Under the pieces are notes generated by a model. That model was given only the letters and a program-made list of their open reading frames with translations, was not told where the DNA came from and searched no databases. A stretch of 47,449 nucleotides of DNA from Silicimonas sp. (GTDB lineage Bacteria; Pseudomonadota; Alphaproteobacteria; Rhodobacterales; Rhodobacteraceae), in contig JAJEFO010000113.1 of NCBI GenBank assembly GCA_022820365.1, forward strand, positions 1-47,449, given 5' to 3'. Below are positions 28,924 through 38,911 of the stretch, piece by piece (position 1 is the first letter of the stretch; every line of letters begins with the position of its first letter). The position numbers and the translations under genes were made by a program.

Positions 28924-29063
28924 TGGATCACCTGCGACTGTTTTTTGCTCCCTGCGTCATACATGACCTGTCGACAAAGGCAACGAAAACAGGCCAGGTC
29001 TCACGGTGTCGGCACGACTGTTGAACCCGGCGGAAACGGGCCTTGCGCAGGGCCCTGTGCCCT

Positions 29064-30389
29064 TCAGGGGAGGAGCGGCGACCACGCCGGGTCGGATGCC
29101 GCCGTCTCTGTGGGCACCCGCCTGAGATTGCGTCCGGATATGTCCACGGAAAAAAGCGCCGGCCTGCCTTCGGCCCCGGCGCTCTCGCGCGTGAACATCA
29201 ACACACGGCCGTTCGGCGACCAAGTCGGTCCCTCGTCGAGGAAGGATGCCGTCAGGAGCCTTTCAGCAGAACCGTCCGCGCGCATCACGCCGATGTGGAA
29301 GCGACCTGCATTCTGCTTGGTGAACGCGATGAAGTCGCCTCTTGGCGACCAGACCGGCGTGCCGTAGCGCCCCGGCCCAAAACTGATTCTTCGGGGCTGG
29401 CCGCCAGTGGTCGGCATCACGTAGAGTTGCTGGTTGCCGGACCTGTCGCTTTCGAAAACGATCTGGCGCCCGTCCGGCGAAAACGACGGAGCGGTCTCGA
29501 TCGAAGGAGCAGATGTCAGCCGGGTACGTCGCTGTGTCGCGACGTCAAGAGTGTAGATGTCGGTGTTCCCACGGCGCGCCTCGGAATAGACCACGGTTCG
29601 ACCGTCCGGCGCGTAGCGGGGTGCGAACGTCATTGATTCGGCGTCTATGGCCAGTGGCGTCCTCTCGACTTGGCCGACCGTGAGTTCATATATCTGCGGG
29701 AAACCGGACTCGTAGCTCGTGAACAGTATCCTGTCGCCCCTGGGTGAGAACCGGGGCGCAAGAACGATTGACGATGCATCCGTCAGGTAACGCACGTTTT
29801 CGCCGTCAAAGTCCATGATCGCGAGTCGTTTCTGGCGGTTGCCCTTGGGACCCGTTGCTTCCACGTAGACAACGCGGCTGTCAAAATACCCACCTTCACC
29901 GGTAATTCGTGAATAGACCTGGTCCGCAATCTTGTGTGCCACGCGCCGCCAGCTTTCCGGCGGCCCCGCGAACTGCAGCCCGCTGCCAAGCGGCGCGTCG
30001 GCAAAGACGTCAAAGGGACGGAACTTTGCAAGAAGCCGCCCGTCGGAGGCGAGCGTGACAGACCCAACAACCAGCGCTTCCACGTTGATCGCTTTCCAGT
30101 CCGGATAGGCCACCGGAGCGTCAAAATCCGTCACCTGGCTGACATAGGCTGCATGCGGGACATCCCGGAACAGACCGGTTCCAACAAGATCTCTTGCCAC
30201 CACTTCCGTGATCCTCGCCGCGTATTCCTCGGCAGCGGAGTTTTCGGCAAGGAAAGGCGCCACCGCGATCACCACCGGTTCGATCACGCCTTCAGTGATC
30301 TCGATCCGCAGCGGTCCGGTGCGACCCTGCGCCAGCGCCTGTGTCCCCAGCGTGAAAGCGAGGGCGAATGAAATGAGAATTTGCGTCAT
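29064..30389 (-). CDS. tolB: Tol-Pal translocation protein TolB
   Basis: Periplasmic beta-propeller protein that switches between Pal and TolA interactions. The 441-residue precursor has a signal peptide (about 1-20, ending ALAQ), an N-terminal alpha/beta domain, and propeller blades with repeated segments such as [40 protein letters not shown] and [20 protein letters not shown]. The ATG overlaps the tolA stop (ATGA), so translation is coupled. Length is normal for the family. Confidence 0.97.
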   Translation of the reverse strand: MTQILISFALAFTLGTQALAQGRTGPLRIEITEGVIEPVVIAVAPFLAENSAAEEYAARITEVVARDLVGTGLFRDVPHAAYVSQVTDFDAPVAYPDWKAINVEALVVGSVTLASDGRLLAKFRPFDVFADAPLGSGLQFAGPPESWRRVAHKIADQVYSRITGEGGYFDSRVVYVEATGPKGNRQKRLAIMDFDGENVRYLTDASSIVLAPRFSPRGDRILFTSYESGFPQIYELTVGQVERTPLAIDAESMTFAPRYAPDGRTVVYSEARRGNTDIYTLDVATQRRTRLTSAPSIETAPSFSPDGRQIVFESDRSGNQQLYVMPTTGGQPRRISFGPGRYGTPVWSPRGDFIAFTKQNAGRFHIGVMRADGSAERLLTASFLDEGPTWSPNGRVLMFTRESAGAEGRPALFSVDISGRNLRRVPTETAASDPAWSPLLP

Positions 30390-31471
30390 CGGAACTGCAT
30401 CCCTTCTGCATTAAAGGTTGCTACTACTTCGCGCCACTGGTCATATTTTTCGATCGGAAGCTGGAATCCCTTCGCGCCACAGCGAATGATGGCGCGTCGT
30501 GCGGCCTCGAATGCCCGGCCTGCATCCGCCTCGCTGCCGTCAGCAAAGTCAACCATTCTGATCGATTCCGTGACGGGTTTGCCGTTTCGCTGCATGTCAA
30601 AGGCCACGAAAACCTTCGTCGCACGTGCGCTGGTCGACAGGCTTCCGACATTCCAGCAATTCCCGACCGCGAGACCGAATGCCTCCTTTTCGCCGCCGGT
30701 CAGGGGCGGGCCGCGCGGCGCCACCTGTTGGGATTCAGAGTCCGCCTCGGCGAGTGCGGCCACGGTCTCGAATTCGCGCGGTGGGTCGTCCGGCACGACG
30801 GGTTCAGGGCTTGGTGGACGCGAAGGCCGTGATCGCGGCCGCATGGAACTGGCAACGGCATAGGTCTCCTCCTCTTCGGCCTCGGTGACAATGCGGTCGC
30901 TTGCCTCCTTCGGCGCCTGTGGAGCGTCGTCCTCCACGACCAGCTCCGGCGGGGCTTCGGCGTCGGGAACGCTTGCCTCGATCAGGTCTGCCCCGGTTTC
31001 CGCCTCGGGCGGCGGCGCCAGTTGCGGCACCGGCGCGACGCGGGGAGCAGGCGCTGCAACCTGATCAGGCTGAACGCTCGTGCCGTCGATGTCCGATGGC
31101 GGCAGGAGCGGTGTCGGCGCGCTGTCATCAATCTCCGCCCCCAAGGCGGGCTGATCGATTTCAAATTCCGGCACGTCGGGATCCTCCGGGGCTGCCACCG
31201 GATTGGGCGTGGACAGTTCAATCGCCGCAACCGCCGTCAGGGACCCGGGCGCCTCGTCCTCTTCGGGCGCAACCACTGCAGGTGCATCGGTCTGCGTCTG
31301 CGGTGCGGCGCCGGGCGGGAGCAACGCCGCGAATTCCTGTTCGGAGAGGATTGCCACTTCCGACAAGATCACGACCTCGGATTGCCGGTCGCTGGCCAGG
31401 GGTCGGGCAAAGAACACTGCCAGGATGAATGCGATGTGACCCGCACCCGAAATGTACCAGCTCCAGCGCAA
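30386..31471 (-). CDS. tolA: TolA-type envelope protein
   Basis: Inner-membrane protein spanning the periplasm to link TolQR energy with Pal/TolB. I place the start at the TTG at 31471, seven bases after the tolR stop with GAGG close upstream (a TTG at 31492 lacks a site), giving 361 residues. One N-terminal membrane helix is visible ([18 protein letters not shown]). Domain II is unusual compared with E. coli: instead of a long Lys/Ala helix it is Pro/Glu/Asp/Ala-rich and probably extended (about 60-260). The C-terminal 90 residues form a compact TolA/TonB-like domain ([20 protein letters not shown]). Identity is supported mainly by position. Confidence 0.88.
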   Translation of the reverse strand: MRWSWYISGAGHIAFILAVFFARPLASDRQSEVVILSEVAILSEQEFAALLPPGAAPQTQTDAPAVVAPEEDEAPGSLTAVAAIELSTPNPVAAPEDPDVPEFEIDQPALGAEIDDSAPTPLLPPSDIDGTSVQPDQVAAPAPRVAPVPQLAPPPEAETGADLIEASVPDAEAPPELVVEDDAPQAPKEASDRIVTEAEEEETYAVASSMRPRSRPSRPPSPEPVVPDDPPREFETVAALAEADSESQQVAPRGPPLTGGEKEAFGLAVGNCWNVGSLSTSARATKVFVAFDMQRNGKPVTESIRMVDFADGSEADAGRAFEAARRAIIRCGAKGFQLPIEKYDQWREVVATFNAEGMQFR

Positions 31472-31478
31472 TCCTGCC

Positions 31479-31940
31479 TCACCCGCCTCCAAGCCTCGGC
31501 CCGCCCATGTCGGTCACGAGCCCGATATCCGTGATGCCCGCCGCATTGAGGGCTCCCATGACCTGCACGACGCGGGCGTACGGGATCGCGCCGTCCGCCC
31601 GGATGAAGACGCGCCTGGATGCCCGTTCGCTCAGGACGGCGCGAAGACGTGGCACGATCTCCTCGCTTGCAACCTCAGTGGTCTGGATCATGATGACCCC
31701 ATCCGCTGTCAGCGTGACGGTCAGCGGTTCCTCCTGCTCGCTTGCGAGCGCTTGCGCGGCAGTCCTCGGGAGTTCGACGGGAACGCCAACCGTCTGCAGC
31801 GGGGCAGCGACCATGAATATGATCAGAAGCACGAGCATCACGTCCACGAAGGGCGTGACATTGATTTCGGACATCGGTCTTGCGCGCCGCCGTCGGCGCC
31901 GGTTGCCGGTCCGCTCGTTCTGAATGACTTCGGCACCCAT
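31479..31940 (-). CDS. tolR: TolR (ExbD family) proton-channel subunit
   Basis: Partner of TolQ in the proton-driven motor. The 153-residue protein has a basic N-terminus, one membrane helix (VTPFVDVMLVLLIIFMVAAPL, about 28-48) carrying the essential Asp, and a periplasmic domain of ExbD type (PYARVVQVMGALNAAG near the end). The ATG shares one base with the tolQ stop (TGATG). The seven-base gap to tolA again points to coupled translation. Confidence 0.95.
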   Translation of the reverse strand: MGAEVIQNERTGNRRRRRRARPMSEINVTPFVDVMLVLLIIFMVAAPLQTVGVPVELPRTAAQALASEQEEPLTVTLTADGVIMIQTTEVASEEIVPRLRAVLSERASRRVFIRADGAIPYARVVQVMGALNAAGITDIGLVTDMGGPRLGGG

Positions 31941-32638
31941 CAGTTCTGATCCAGCTGGCGCGACAGTATGGTGGCAAATTCGTCGGCAAAACTCTCGTAG
32001 CCGGCAATGATGCGTCCGCTGTCTGCGGATAGCTTGTTGTAGAAGATCACCGCCGGAATCGCCGCAAGAAGGCCCAGGCCGGTGGCAAGAAGCGCTTCGG
32101 CAATCCCGGGCGCGACCACGGCGAGATTCGTGCTTTGCTGCTGCCCGATCTCGATGAAGGCCGACATGATGCCCCAGACCGTGCCGAACAGCCCGATGAA
32201 CGGGGCGGTCGAACCAATCGTCGCCAGTAGCGGCAGACCCTTCTGCAACTCTTCAGCCTCTTTCTGGATCGCCACGTCCATTGAGCGGTCGATCCGCGCA
32301 TGCGCCCCGCCGATTGCCGCCCCGTCCGCCTTGTGCGAACGCCTCCACTCGGTCATTCCAGCGACAAAGACACGCTCGGTTCGCCCCGACGGAATCGGCC
32401 CCAGCGCGTCGTAGAGCGTGTCCAGCGGCTCGCCCGACCAGAAGGACGCCTCGAACCTCTGCGTTTCGCGCCGTGCGCGCCAGTACTGCCCGTGCTTGTT
32501 GATGATGACGGCCCAGCACCAGAAAGAGGCAAGGACAAGCAGTACCATCACCAGCTTGACGACGATCGTGGCACGAGCAAACAGCGCCCACATGGAGAAT
32601 TCCATCTCCTGCACCAGCGCAAGGGTTTCCGTTTCCAT
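31940..32638 (-). CDS. tolQ: TolQ (MotA/ExbB family) proton-channel subunit
   Basis: Inner-membrane motor subunit that uses the proton gradient with TolR to move TolA. The 232-residue protein has three membrane segments, one near the N-terminus (about 15-40) and two in the second half. The MotA/ExbB region GLPLLATIGSTAPFIGLFGTVWG (about 134-156) and GIAEALLATGLGLLAAIPAV are clear. The first part matches SMWALFARATIVVKLVMVLL-type TolQ starts. It heads the tolQRAB block, 115 bases after ybgC. Confidence 0.95.
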   Translation of the reverse strand: METETLALVQEMEFSMWALFARATIVVKLVMVLLVLASFWCWAVIINKHGQYWRARRETQRFEASFWSGEPLDTLYDALGPIPSGRTERVFVAGMTEWRRSHKADGAAIGGAHARIDRSMDVAIQKEAEELQKGLPLLATIGSTAPFIGLFGTVWGIMSAFIEIGQQQSTNLAVVAPGIAEALLATGLGLLAAIPAVIFYNKLSADSGRIIAGYESFADEFATILSRQLDQN

Positions 32639-32692
32639 TACTCGACTCTCTTCCTGCCCAGTCCCGATATTTCGGGTACCTCATGCAGCCGG

Positions 32693-32721
32693 ACATTAGC
32701 CCAAAGTAAGGAAAATTGGAA
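32693..32721 (-). promoter_or_regulatory. Possible tolQ promoter
   Basis: On the minus strand TTCCAA (32716-32721) and TAATGT (32693-32698) are 17 bases apart, about 55 bases upstream of the tolQ ATG. A small hairpin (CCCGA/TCGGG, 32663-32676) lies between promoter and gene. The match to consensus is modest, and read-through from ybgC is also possible. Confidence 0.3.
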
Positions 32722-32753
32722 TAAGCCGGGGCTGATCCGAAGATTCAGACTCA

Positions 32754-33146
32754 TCACGATTCAAGGAGTCGGCGAACTTCCGCCGGAAACCTGACCGCTC
32801 TTCCGCCTTCGGTCAATGCAACGAGCGTGACCTTGGCGGCGAACAGCGTTTCTCCGTCCCGAAACACGTTCTGCACCAGTGCAATCCGCGCACCCGAATG
32901 CGACGAAAGGCGGGTCTCTACGATGAGGTCATCACCGAACCGCGCCGGCGACAGGTAGTCGGCCTCGATGCGGCGCACCGCGAACACGACGCCGTATCCG
33001 TCTTTCAGCACCGACTGATCGACACCCTTCTCGCGCACCCATTCTGTCCGGGCGCGCTCGATGAACTTCAGGTAGTTGGCATAGTAGACGATGCCCGCGA
33101 GATCAGTGTCTTCGTAGTAGACGCGGGTCTTGAAACAGTGGGCCAT
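32754..33146 (-). CDS. ybgC: Tol-Pal system-associated acyl-CoA thioesterase
   Basis: Hot-dog-fold thioesterase of the YbgC/4-hydroxybenzoyl-CoA thioesterase family, acting on short acyl-CoA or acyl-ACP and habitually encoded with tolQ. The 130-residue protein has the family signature YEDTDLAGIVYYANYLKFIERART (residues 10-33), including the catalytic Asp. AAGGAG lies five bases before the ATG. It is upstream of tolQ and downstream of ruvB by 138 bases. Confidence 0.94.
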   Translation of the reverse strand: MAHCFKTRVYYEDTDLAGIVYYANYLKFIERARTEWVREKGVDQSVLKDGYGVVFAVRRIEADYLSPARFGDDLIVETRLSSHSGARIALVQNVFRDGETLFAAKVTLVALTEGGRAVRFPAEVRRLLES

Positions 33147-33284
33147 GCGACTCCTTCACCTCATGCGGCTCCCTTCAGGCCTCGGTCACGTTCCTCGCAA
33201 CTCCTCGCCAATCCAGGGCCACGTCTCAAAGGCGGTGGCCCGATCCATGCCTGCAAGTGGGCCGCACCACGTGATGCACAAGCC

Positions 33285-34307
33285 TCAGAGCAGGACACCT
33301 TGGCCGGACGAAGCGGGGGGAGCAAGGCCCAGATGCTTCCAGGCATTGGCTGTCAGCATCCGCCCTCGCGGCGTTCTCTGGATCAAGCCCTGCTGCAGAA
33401 GGTACGGCTCGATGACCTCTTCGATCGCATCCCTGCTTTCGGACATCGCCGCCGAGATCGTGTCCGCACCGACGGGTCCGCCTTGGTAGTTCTCGGCGAT
33501 CAACGTGAGGTATTTCCTGTCCGCGCCGTCAAGTCCTCGGCCATCGACGCCAAGCCTGGTCAATGCTCCGTCAGCCAGTTCGCGCGTGAGTCGACCGTCC
33601 GATTCCACGACGGCGAAGTCCACGACCCGCCGCAGCAGCCGGCCTGCAATTCTCGGAGTGCCGCGGGCACGGCGCGCGATCTCGCGAGCACCGCCGTCTC
33701 CGGTCTCGACACCCATGAGGCGGGCCCCGCGCGAGACAATCTCGTGCAGTTCGTCGTCCGAGTAGAAAAGCAGCCTGACGGGAATCCCGAACCGGTCGCG
33801 CAGGGGCGTCGTCAGAAGTCCCAAGCGGGTTGTCGCGCCAACGAGCGTGAAGGGCTGCAGCTCGATTCGGACTGTCCTCGCGGCGGGTCCCTCGCCGATC
33901 ACGAGGTCAAGCTCGAAATCCTCCATCGCGGGGTAGAGCACCTCTTCCACCGCCGGATGCAAACGGTGAATCTCGTCGATGAAAAGGACATCGCGGGCAT
34001 CGAGATTGGTCAGGATCGCCGCAAGATCTCCCGCCTTTGCCAGAACGGGCCCGGAAGTCATGCGGAAATTGACACCGAGTTCGCGCGCCATTATCCGCGC
34101 AAGAGTCGTCTTCCCCAGCCCTGGCGGCCCGTGAAACAGAGCATGGTCCATTGCCTCGCCGCGCTGCTTCGCGCTCTCGATGAACACGCGCAGGTTCGCC
34201 CTCGCTTCGGCTTGCCCGATGAAGTCGTCGAGCATTCTGGGCCGAAGCGCCCGATCTGCATCCTCGGGTCTCGCTTCGGGACGGAGAGTCGGATCCGGCT
34301 CGTTCAC
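33285..34307 (-). CDS. ruvB: Holliday junction branch migration helicase RuvB
   Basis: AAA+ motor that drives Holliday junction branch migration with RuvA. The protein has 340 residues from the GTG at 34307, preceded by AGGAG at eight bases; 13 further in-frame codons upstream to 34346 lack a site. Walker A is GPPGLGKT, Walker B is LFIDEIHRL, and sensor and winged-helix regions are present ([44 protein letters not shown]). It follows ruvA by 64 bases. Confidence 0.97.
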   Translation of the reverse strand: MNEPDPTLRPEARPEDADRALRPRMLDDFIGQAEARANLRVFIESAKQRGEAMDHALFHGPPGLGKTTLARIMARELGVNFRMTSGPVLAKAGDLAAILTNLDARDVLFIDEIHRLHPAVEEVLYPAMEDFELDLVIGEGPAARTVRIELQPFTLVGATTRLGLLTTPLRDRFGIPVRLLFYSDDELHEIVSRGARLMGVETGDGGAREIARRARGTPRIAGRLLRRVVDFAVVESDGRLTRELADGALTRLGVDGRGLDGADRKYLTLIAENYQGGPVGADTISAAMSESRDAIEEVIEPYLLQQGLIQRTPRGRMLTANAWKHLGLAPPASSGQGVLL

Positions 34308-34371
34308 CGCCCGCGCTCCTGCCGAATGCCATGAGAACACTGGCACCGGAACGTGCTATCCAGGACGGGAT

Positions 34372-35013
34372 TCATGCTTTCGGGGCCAATCTCTTCAATG
34401 CCTCGCGGATCAGTGTCGCGGTGTCCGCATCCTCGATCATGCCGGCAGCCTCGGCCACTGCCGTTGACGCCTCTCCGGGAGCGTAGCCGAGATTCCGCAG
34501 TGCAGAAAGCGCTTCGGCCTGCCCTGCCGCTCCAGGGACAGATTCCGTCGCTAGCCCGTCATCCGAATCACCATCGGATTCGGGAGGAGCGCCTCCCTGC
34601 ATCGCCATCATGTCGGGCACTTTGCCCTTGAGCTCGTTCACGACCCTCTGCGCGATCTTGGGACCCACGCCCGGCGCCGCCTTTATCGAGGCCCAGTCGC
34701 CGAGGGCGATTGCATGTGCCACGGCATCAGGTCCCAGTGTCCCGAGAATTGCCATCGAGGCCCGAGCTCCAATGCCCTGTACCCCCATCAGGAGCCGATG
34801 CCACTCCCGCTCCACCGGCGTCATGAACCCAAAGAGCTGCAAGAGATCCTCGCGCACGAGGAGATCCGTATAAAGTGACGCAGCCTCCCCGGTTCCGGGC
34901 AAGGCAGCCAAGGTCCGCTCGCTCACGAACACGACGTAGCCGACGCCGCCAACGTCCAGGAGCACGTGATCGCTTGCGCGATAGTCAATCCTTCCAGACA
35001 AGCGCCCGATCAT
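34372..35013 (-). CDS. ruvA: Holliday junction DNA-binding protein RuvA
   Basis: Tetrameric protein that binds Holliday junctions and recruits RuvB. The 213-residue protein opens with [20 protein letters not shown] (domain I). The helix-hairpin-helix region [18 protein letters not shown] plus [19 protein letters not shown] follows. A flexible acidic linker (about 145-165) leads to domain III ([15 protein letters not shown]). The ATG overlaps the ruvC stop by four bases. The very long open frame upstream is antisense-frame sequence over ruvC. Confidence 0.97.
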   Translation of the reverse strand: MIGRLSGRIDYRASDHVLLDVGGVGYVVFVSERTLAALPGTGEAASLYTDLLVREDLLQLFGFMTPVEREWHRLLMGVQGIGARASMAILGTLGPDAVAHAIALGDWASIKAAPGVGPKIAQRVVNELKGKVPDMMAMQGGAPPESDGDSDDGLATESVPGAAGQAEALSALRNLGYAPGEASTAVAEAAGMIEDADTATLIREALKRLAPKA

Positions 35014-35495
35014 GCAATCACCAGTGCACGACTCCGGGACATGTGTGCGTGGCAGATCGCGACGGCAAGCGCATCCGCAGCGTCGCGCCCTGATATGCGC
35101 GCTCCCGGAAACTGCATCCTCACCATGTACTCGATCTGCTGCTTGTCGGCATGCCCGGTGCCGACAACCGCCTTCTTCACCGCGTTGGGGGCATATTCCC
35201 CAACTTCGACGCCGGCCCGTGCCGGCACCAGCATCGCGATGCCCCGCGCCTGTCCCAGCTTCAGGGTGGACGCACCGTCCTTGTTGACGAACGTGTGCTC
35301 CACCGCCGCCTCGTCGGGAGCGTGTCTCTCCCAGACCTCGGAAAGCTGCTCGAACAACGACACCAACCGTGCCCCGAGAGGTCCCGCCCCAGTCCGGCAG
35401 ACGCCGTTCGCCACGTGAGACAGCCGCGACCCGGAGGTCTCTATGACTCCCCATCCAAGGGCGCGAAGCCCCGGATCCAGTCCCATTACGCGCAT
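35010..35495 (-). CDS. ruvC: Holliday junction resolvase RuvC
   Basis: Endonuclease that cuts Holliday junctions symmetrically. The 161-residue protein begins [19 protein letters not shown] and contains the four catalytic acids: Asp7, Glu66 (VEHTFVN), Asp138 and Asp141 ([16 protein letters not shown]). The ATG at 35495 is chosen by family; the frame continues upstream to 35645 without homology. It is the first gene of ruvCAB. I saw no alphaproteobacterial LexA-like GTTC/GAAC operator immediately upstream. Confidence 0.97.
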   Translation of the reverse strand: MRVMGLDPGLRALGWGVIETSGSRLSHVANGVCRTGAGPLGARLVSLFEQLSEVWERHAPDEAAVEHTFVNKDGASTLKLGQARGIAMLVPARAGVEVGEYAPNAVKKAVVGTGHADKQQIEYMVRMQFPGARISGRDAADALAVAICHAHMSRSRALVIA

Positions 35496-35526
35496 ATTTG
35501 CAACCTGCTCTGCTGACCTCGCTTGG

Positions 35527-35556
35527 AAAATAGCACAAAACGTGAATATCTGCCAA
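35527..35556 (-). promoter_or_regulatory. Candidate ruvC promoter
   Basis: On the minus strand TTGGCA (35551-35556) and TATTTT (35527-35532) are 18 bases apart, giving a leader of about 25 bases before ruvC. The -35 is one arm of the inverted repeat TGCCAA-N5-TTGGCA (35551-35567), which continues into the 12-bp palindrome GGCAAGCTTGCC (35564-35575). A regulator binding there would block this promoter. Confidence 0.45.
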
Positions 35557-35558
35557 GA

Positions 35559-35664
35559 ATTTTGGCAAGCTTGCCGGAAGGCGTCCACTTTTTGACGCCC
35601 GCGCCCCGCCTTCAATACGCGTCCGTCCGAGTCCGAAAACGACATGAGGCATGTCGCTTTTTTT
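35559..35664 (+). ncRNA. Candidate small RNA upstream of the DUF1127 gene
   Basis: The plus strand has a promoter-like pair, TTGGAA (35523-35528) and TATCTG (35547-35552, 18-base spacer). About 100 bases downstream is a strong intrinsic terminator (35640-35664). No open frame with a ribosome-binding site lies between them. The interval contains the palindrome GGCAAGCTTGCC (35564-35575) and a stem GGCGTC/GACGCC (35580-35599). A promoter, stems and terminator in a non-coding interval together suggest a small RNA of about 105 nucleotides. The start is approximate. The terminator might instead protect the DUF1127 gene from upstream transcription. Confidence 0.4.
35640..35664 (+). terminator. Intrinsic terminator between ruvC and the DUF1127 gene
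   Basis: CGACATG-AGG-CATGTCG forms a perfect 7-bp stem with a 3-base loop, followed by C and seven T. The left side has AAAA, so the stem could extend by pairing with the T-run. It lies in a region between divergent genes, where no annotated plus-strand gene would need it. Confidence 0.65.
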
Positions 35665-35803
35665 CAATTATCTTGATAGGTTACGGCAGTTCTGGAGATA
35701 TGCAATTCCTGCATACGGGACATGCGATAATTGAGCCTTGTCCGGTCACTGCCTCGCCTCTAATTGCGAATCGAAACGCAACGCCAGCAAGAGGAGAACG
35801 GCC

Positions 35804-36004
35804 ATGGCCATCACAATGACTCGCAACAATGCCGCCAACATCAGCGGCTCACCAACGACCCTGTCCGGGCTTGTCTCGGGCGTCATTCACTGGAACAAGG
35901 CACGCCGCACCCGCGCCGTCCTGTCCAGGTTGAGCGCTCATGAACTGGATGACATCGGCATTTGCCGCGGGGATATCGACGCGATCTGCTCTGGGCGCAG
36001 ATAG
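35804..36004 (+). CDS. DUF1127 small basic protein
   Basis: A 66-residue protein with a C-terminal DUF1127 (YjiS-like) domain: a basic helical segment (NKARRTRAVLSRLSAHELDDIG, about 31-52) ending in the typical GDID. Several short DUF1127 proteins in alphaproteobacteria bind RNA or are linked to phosphate, carbon and stress regulation; one in Rhodobacter is co-transcribed with small RNAs. The ATG at 35804 follows GAGGAG at suitable spacing. A -35-like TTGATA (35673-35678) lies about 130 bases upstream, after the terminator. The gene is followed closely by its own strong terminator, so it is probably monocistronic. Confidence 0.8.
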   Translation: MAITMTRNNAANISGSPTTLSGLVSGVIHWNKARRTRAVLSRLSAHELDDIGICRGDIDAICSGRR

Positions 36005-36054
36005 TCCGATGCCATCCTCTGGCGAACGCCAGATTGGGAATGCTCGAAATCCCG

Positions 36055-36086
36055 AAGGGACCGGTTCTTGATCGGTCCCTTTTTTG
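36055..36086 (+). terminator. Intrinsic terminator after the DUF1127 gene
   Basis: AAGGGACCG (36055-36063) pairs perfectly with CGGTCCCTT (36073-36081) across a 9-base loop, and the T-run continues for five more bases. This is the clearest terminator in the window. Confidence 0.85.
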
Positions 36087-36291
36087 TCGCCGCTCATCGG
36101 ACTCCATCCTTGCAAAGGGCCTCAAGCCGGGCCATGCCTTTGCGCAACATCTCTTCTGCCAGTCTTGCCGCGTGGACTCCGATGATTGACATGGCCATGT
36201 GCAGCGCATTTCCGCGTCATGACAGAACCCGCGACGGGCTCACGGCGACAGCGGCCATTCACTTGACGGATTCTGCGAGGGCATTGGCGCG

Positions 36292-37956
36292 ATGGCTATC
36301 GAAGCCGACTACGTAATTGTTGGCGCGGGCAGTTCCGGCTGTGCAATGGCATACCGGCTCGCCGACGCCGGTCGCCAGGTCATCGTCGTGGAACACGGCG
36401 GCAGCGACCGCGGCCCGCTCATCAACATGCCGGGTGCGCTGAGCTATCCGATGAGAATGCGCCGCTACGACTGGGGACTTGAGAGCGACCCCGAACCGCA
36501 TCTTGGCGGTCGACGCCTTGCTACGCCGCGCGGCAAAGTCATTGGCGGATCGAGTTCCATCAACGGGATGGTGTACGTGCGCGGCCATGCCCGTGACTTC
36601 GACCATTGGCGTGACCTTGGAGCGGATACCTGGAGCTACGCGGATGTCCTGCCCTACTTCCAGCGAATGGAGGACTGGCACGACGGCGGACGCGGCGGCT
36701 CGGCCTCATGGCGTGGTCGAGGGGGACCGCTGCATGTCACGCGCGGGCAACGGAGCAATCCGCTGACACGTGCATTCGTCGAGGCTGGCCGACAAGCAGG
36801 CTACCCCGTGACCCTGGACTACAACGGCCACCAGCAGGAAGGCTTCGGCGCCTTCGAGATGACCGTCTGGAGAGGTGCGCGATGGTCTTCGGCCAAGGCC
36901 TATCTGCGACCTGCGCTTCGGACAGGAAACTGCAGGGTCGTACGTGCCCACGCAAACCGCGTCATTCTCAATGGAACACGGGCGACCGGAATCGAGATCG
37001 AGCGTGCCGGACGCACCGAGGTGATTCACGCACGTGCCGAGGTCATTCTGTCCGCCTCGTCCCTGAATTCTCCAAAGCTGCTCATGCTCTCGGGCATTGG
37101 TCCCGCTGCTCATCTGACCGAACACGGGATCGACACCGTTGCCGATCGTCCAGGCGTCGGACAGAATCTTCAGGACCACCTCGAGATCTACGTCCAGGTG
37201 GCCGCGTCGCAGCCGGTGAGCCTCTACAGGTACTGGAACCTTCCCGGCAAAGCTTATGTGGCCCTGCGCTGGCTGCTCACCCGCAGCGGACCCGGCGCAT
37301 CGAACCAGTTCGAGAGCACGGGATTCATCCGTTCTGCGGCAGGAGTCGAATTTCCGGACCTCCAGTTCCATTTCCTGCCGATTGCAGTCGGGTATGACGG
37401 ACGAATGGCGGCAAGGCAGCATGGATTTCAGGCCCATGTCGGCCCGATGAGAAGCCTCTCCCGAGGCGAAGTGCTGCTGCGGTCTGCTGACCCGAAAGAT
37501 CCGCCGCGGATCAGGTTCAACTACATGAGCCACGAGGACGACTGGCGGGATTTCCGGGCCGGCATCCGGCTGACACGTGAAATCTTCGCCCAGCCGGCAT
37601 TCGCGCCATACTATGGTCGGGAGTTGCGGCCCGGGTCCGATGCCCAGACCGACGACGAGCTCGATGCCGTGATCCGGGATCATGTCGAAAGCGCCTACCA
37701 TCCCTGCGGCACGGCGCGAATGGGGCGGCGTGACGACCCGATGGCTGTAGTGGACGCGGAAGCTCGAGTGATCGGGGTCGAAAGGCTCCGGCTCGCGGAC
37801 AGTTCCGTCTTTCCACGGATCACCAACGGCAACCTGAATGCGCCGTCAATCATGGTGGGCGAGAAGGTCTCCGACGCGATTCTCGGCCGCCCGCCTCTGG
37901 CACCGAGCAATCTTGAGCCCTGGATTCATCCCGACTGGAGGCATCGACAACGATAG
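36292..37956 (+). CDS. betA: Choline dehydrogenase (GMC oxidoreductase)
   Basis: FAD-dependent membrane-associated enzyme oxidising choline to betaine aldehyde, first step of glycine betaine synthesis. The 554-residue protein has the N-terminal FAD motif [17 protein letters not shown] and GMC signature 1 ([19 protein letters not shown]). Stretches closely resembling E. coli BetA include [30 protein letters not shown] and [23 protein letters not shown]. The catalytic His lies in [12 protein letters not shown] and the Asn in [16 protein letters not shown]. There is no betB or betI beside it; the neighbours are an SDR and a sulfatase-like gene. A related GMC alcohol dehydrogenase is the alternative. 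I saw no strong ribosome-binding site. Confidence 0.85.
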   Translation: MAIEADYVIVGAGSSGCAMAYRLADAGRQVIVVEHGGSDRGPLINMPGALSYPMRMRRYDWGLESDPEPHLGGRRLATPRGKVIGGSSSINGMVYVRGHARDFDHWRDLGADTWSYADVLPYFQRMEDWHDGGRGGSASWRGRGGPLHVTRGQRSNPLTRAFVEAGRQAGYPVTLDYNGHQQEGFGAFEMTVWRGARWSSAKAYLRPALRTGNCRVVRAHANRVILNGTRATGIEIERAGRTEVIHARAEVILSASSLNSPKLLMLSGIGPAAHLTEHGIDTVADRPGVGQNLQDHLEIYVQVAASQPVSLYRYWNLPGKAYVALRWLLTRSGPGASNQFESTGFIRSAAGVEFPDLQFHFLPIAVGYDGRMAARQHGFQAHVGPMRSLSRGEVLLRSADPKDPPRIRFNYMSHEDDWRDFRAGIRLTREIFAQPAFAPYYGRELRPGSDAQTDDELDAVIRDHVESAYHPCGTARMGRRDDPMAVVDAEARVIGVERLRLADSSVFPRITNGNLNAPSIMVGEKVSDAILGRPPLAPSNLEPWIHPDWRHRQR

Positions 37957-37972
37957 TCCTGCCCGGTCTGGA

Positions 37973-38734
37973 TCAAGGCGCGAGCGTCTCGGTATGTCCA
38001 TCCACGGCGAGCACCTGGCCGGAAATTCTCAACGCCGCATCCGAAGCCAGGAAATGGACGGAACCTGCAACGTCCGCGGCCGTGACCCAGGTCTTCATCG
38101 ACACGCCAGCCGCATGATTTCGTCGCACGTCGCCCTCGTCGACACCCTGCGCGGAGGCTTCCATTGCGACCACCCTGTCCATGCGCGGCCCTTCGACCGC
38201 ACCGGGACAAACGGCATTGACGCGTACGCCCGCCGGCCCGAGTTCCATAGCGAGGGTCTTCGTCAGGCCCACAAGCGCCCATTTGGCGGCGGCGTATGGA
38301 CTCCTGAGCGGATAGCCCGCAATGTCGGCCGTAGAGGAAGTCAGAACAATCAAGCCAGCCCGTTCGGCGCGCATCACGCGCGCAGCCCAACGGCATGTCA
38401 GGAAGCTCCCATGCAAGTTGGTTGCAATGCAGCGCTGCCATTCGCCGTAGTCCAGATCCTCGATCCAGCCAGCCGGTCCTCCTGTGCCGGCATTGGCGCA
38501 AACCACGTCAGCCCCGCCCCAGCTTGCTTCGACGGCGTTCAGGAACGCTGCCAATTCGGTCTCTGACGTGACGTCAGCCACTGAGGCCACTGCCTCCGGC
38601 CATGCCGTGGCGAACTCGGCAACCGCCGCTTCATCGATGTCGCAGATGGCAACCCGATCGCCTTCAGAAAGGAACCGCTCGGCGATCGCCCGCCCAATTC
38701 CGGAAGCACCTGCGGTTACGACAATCCGGCGCAT
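37973..38734 (-). CDS. SDR-family oxidoreductase
   Basis: Classical short-chain dehydrogenase of 253 residues. The cofactor motif is TAGASGIGRAIAE (about 6-18), where the Asp after beta-strand 2 (CDIDEAA) favours NAD. CANAGTGG, a catalytic Ser (VLTSSTAD) and YAAAK follow, and the C-terminus has SGQVLAVDGH. AGGAG lies seven bases before the ATG at 38734. It converges with betA (16 bases between stops) and is divergent from the sulfatase-like gene. The substrate cannot be deduced. The group suggests oxidation of an alcohol released or handled by the neighbouring enzymes. Confidence 0.85.
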   Translation of the reverse strand: MRRIVVTAGASGIGRAIAERFLSEGDRVAICDIDEAAVAEFATAWPEAVASVADVTSETELAAFLNAVEASWGGADVVCANAGTGGPAGWIEDLDYGEWQRCIATNLHGSFLTCRWAARVMRAERAGLIVLTSSTADIAGYPLRSPYAAAKWALVGLTKTLAMELGPAGVRVNAVCPGAVEGPRMDRVVAMEASAQGVDEGDVRRNHAAGVSMKTWVTAADVAGSVHFLASDAALRISGQVLAVDGHTETLAP

Positions 38735-38911
38735 TTGCGTTCTCCTGCTCAATGGTGACGGGCTCCCGAGGCGGCAACATGGTCTGCAAGTGCATAGCAG
38801 TCCGCTGCGGGGCCGTCATGCGAAATGCCGGAATTCGCCCTGCCAATCGCAGCTTGCGAAGCAACAGGGCTCATGCGACCAACGGTGCCGAAAAGAGGAA
38901 TTCAAGCCAAA

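Noticed and set aside
34372-35667. 431-codon version of RuvA
   Set aside because: The first 218 codons are the out-of-frame shadow of ruvC; the ATG at 35013 gives a normal RuvA.
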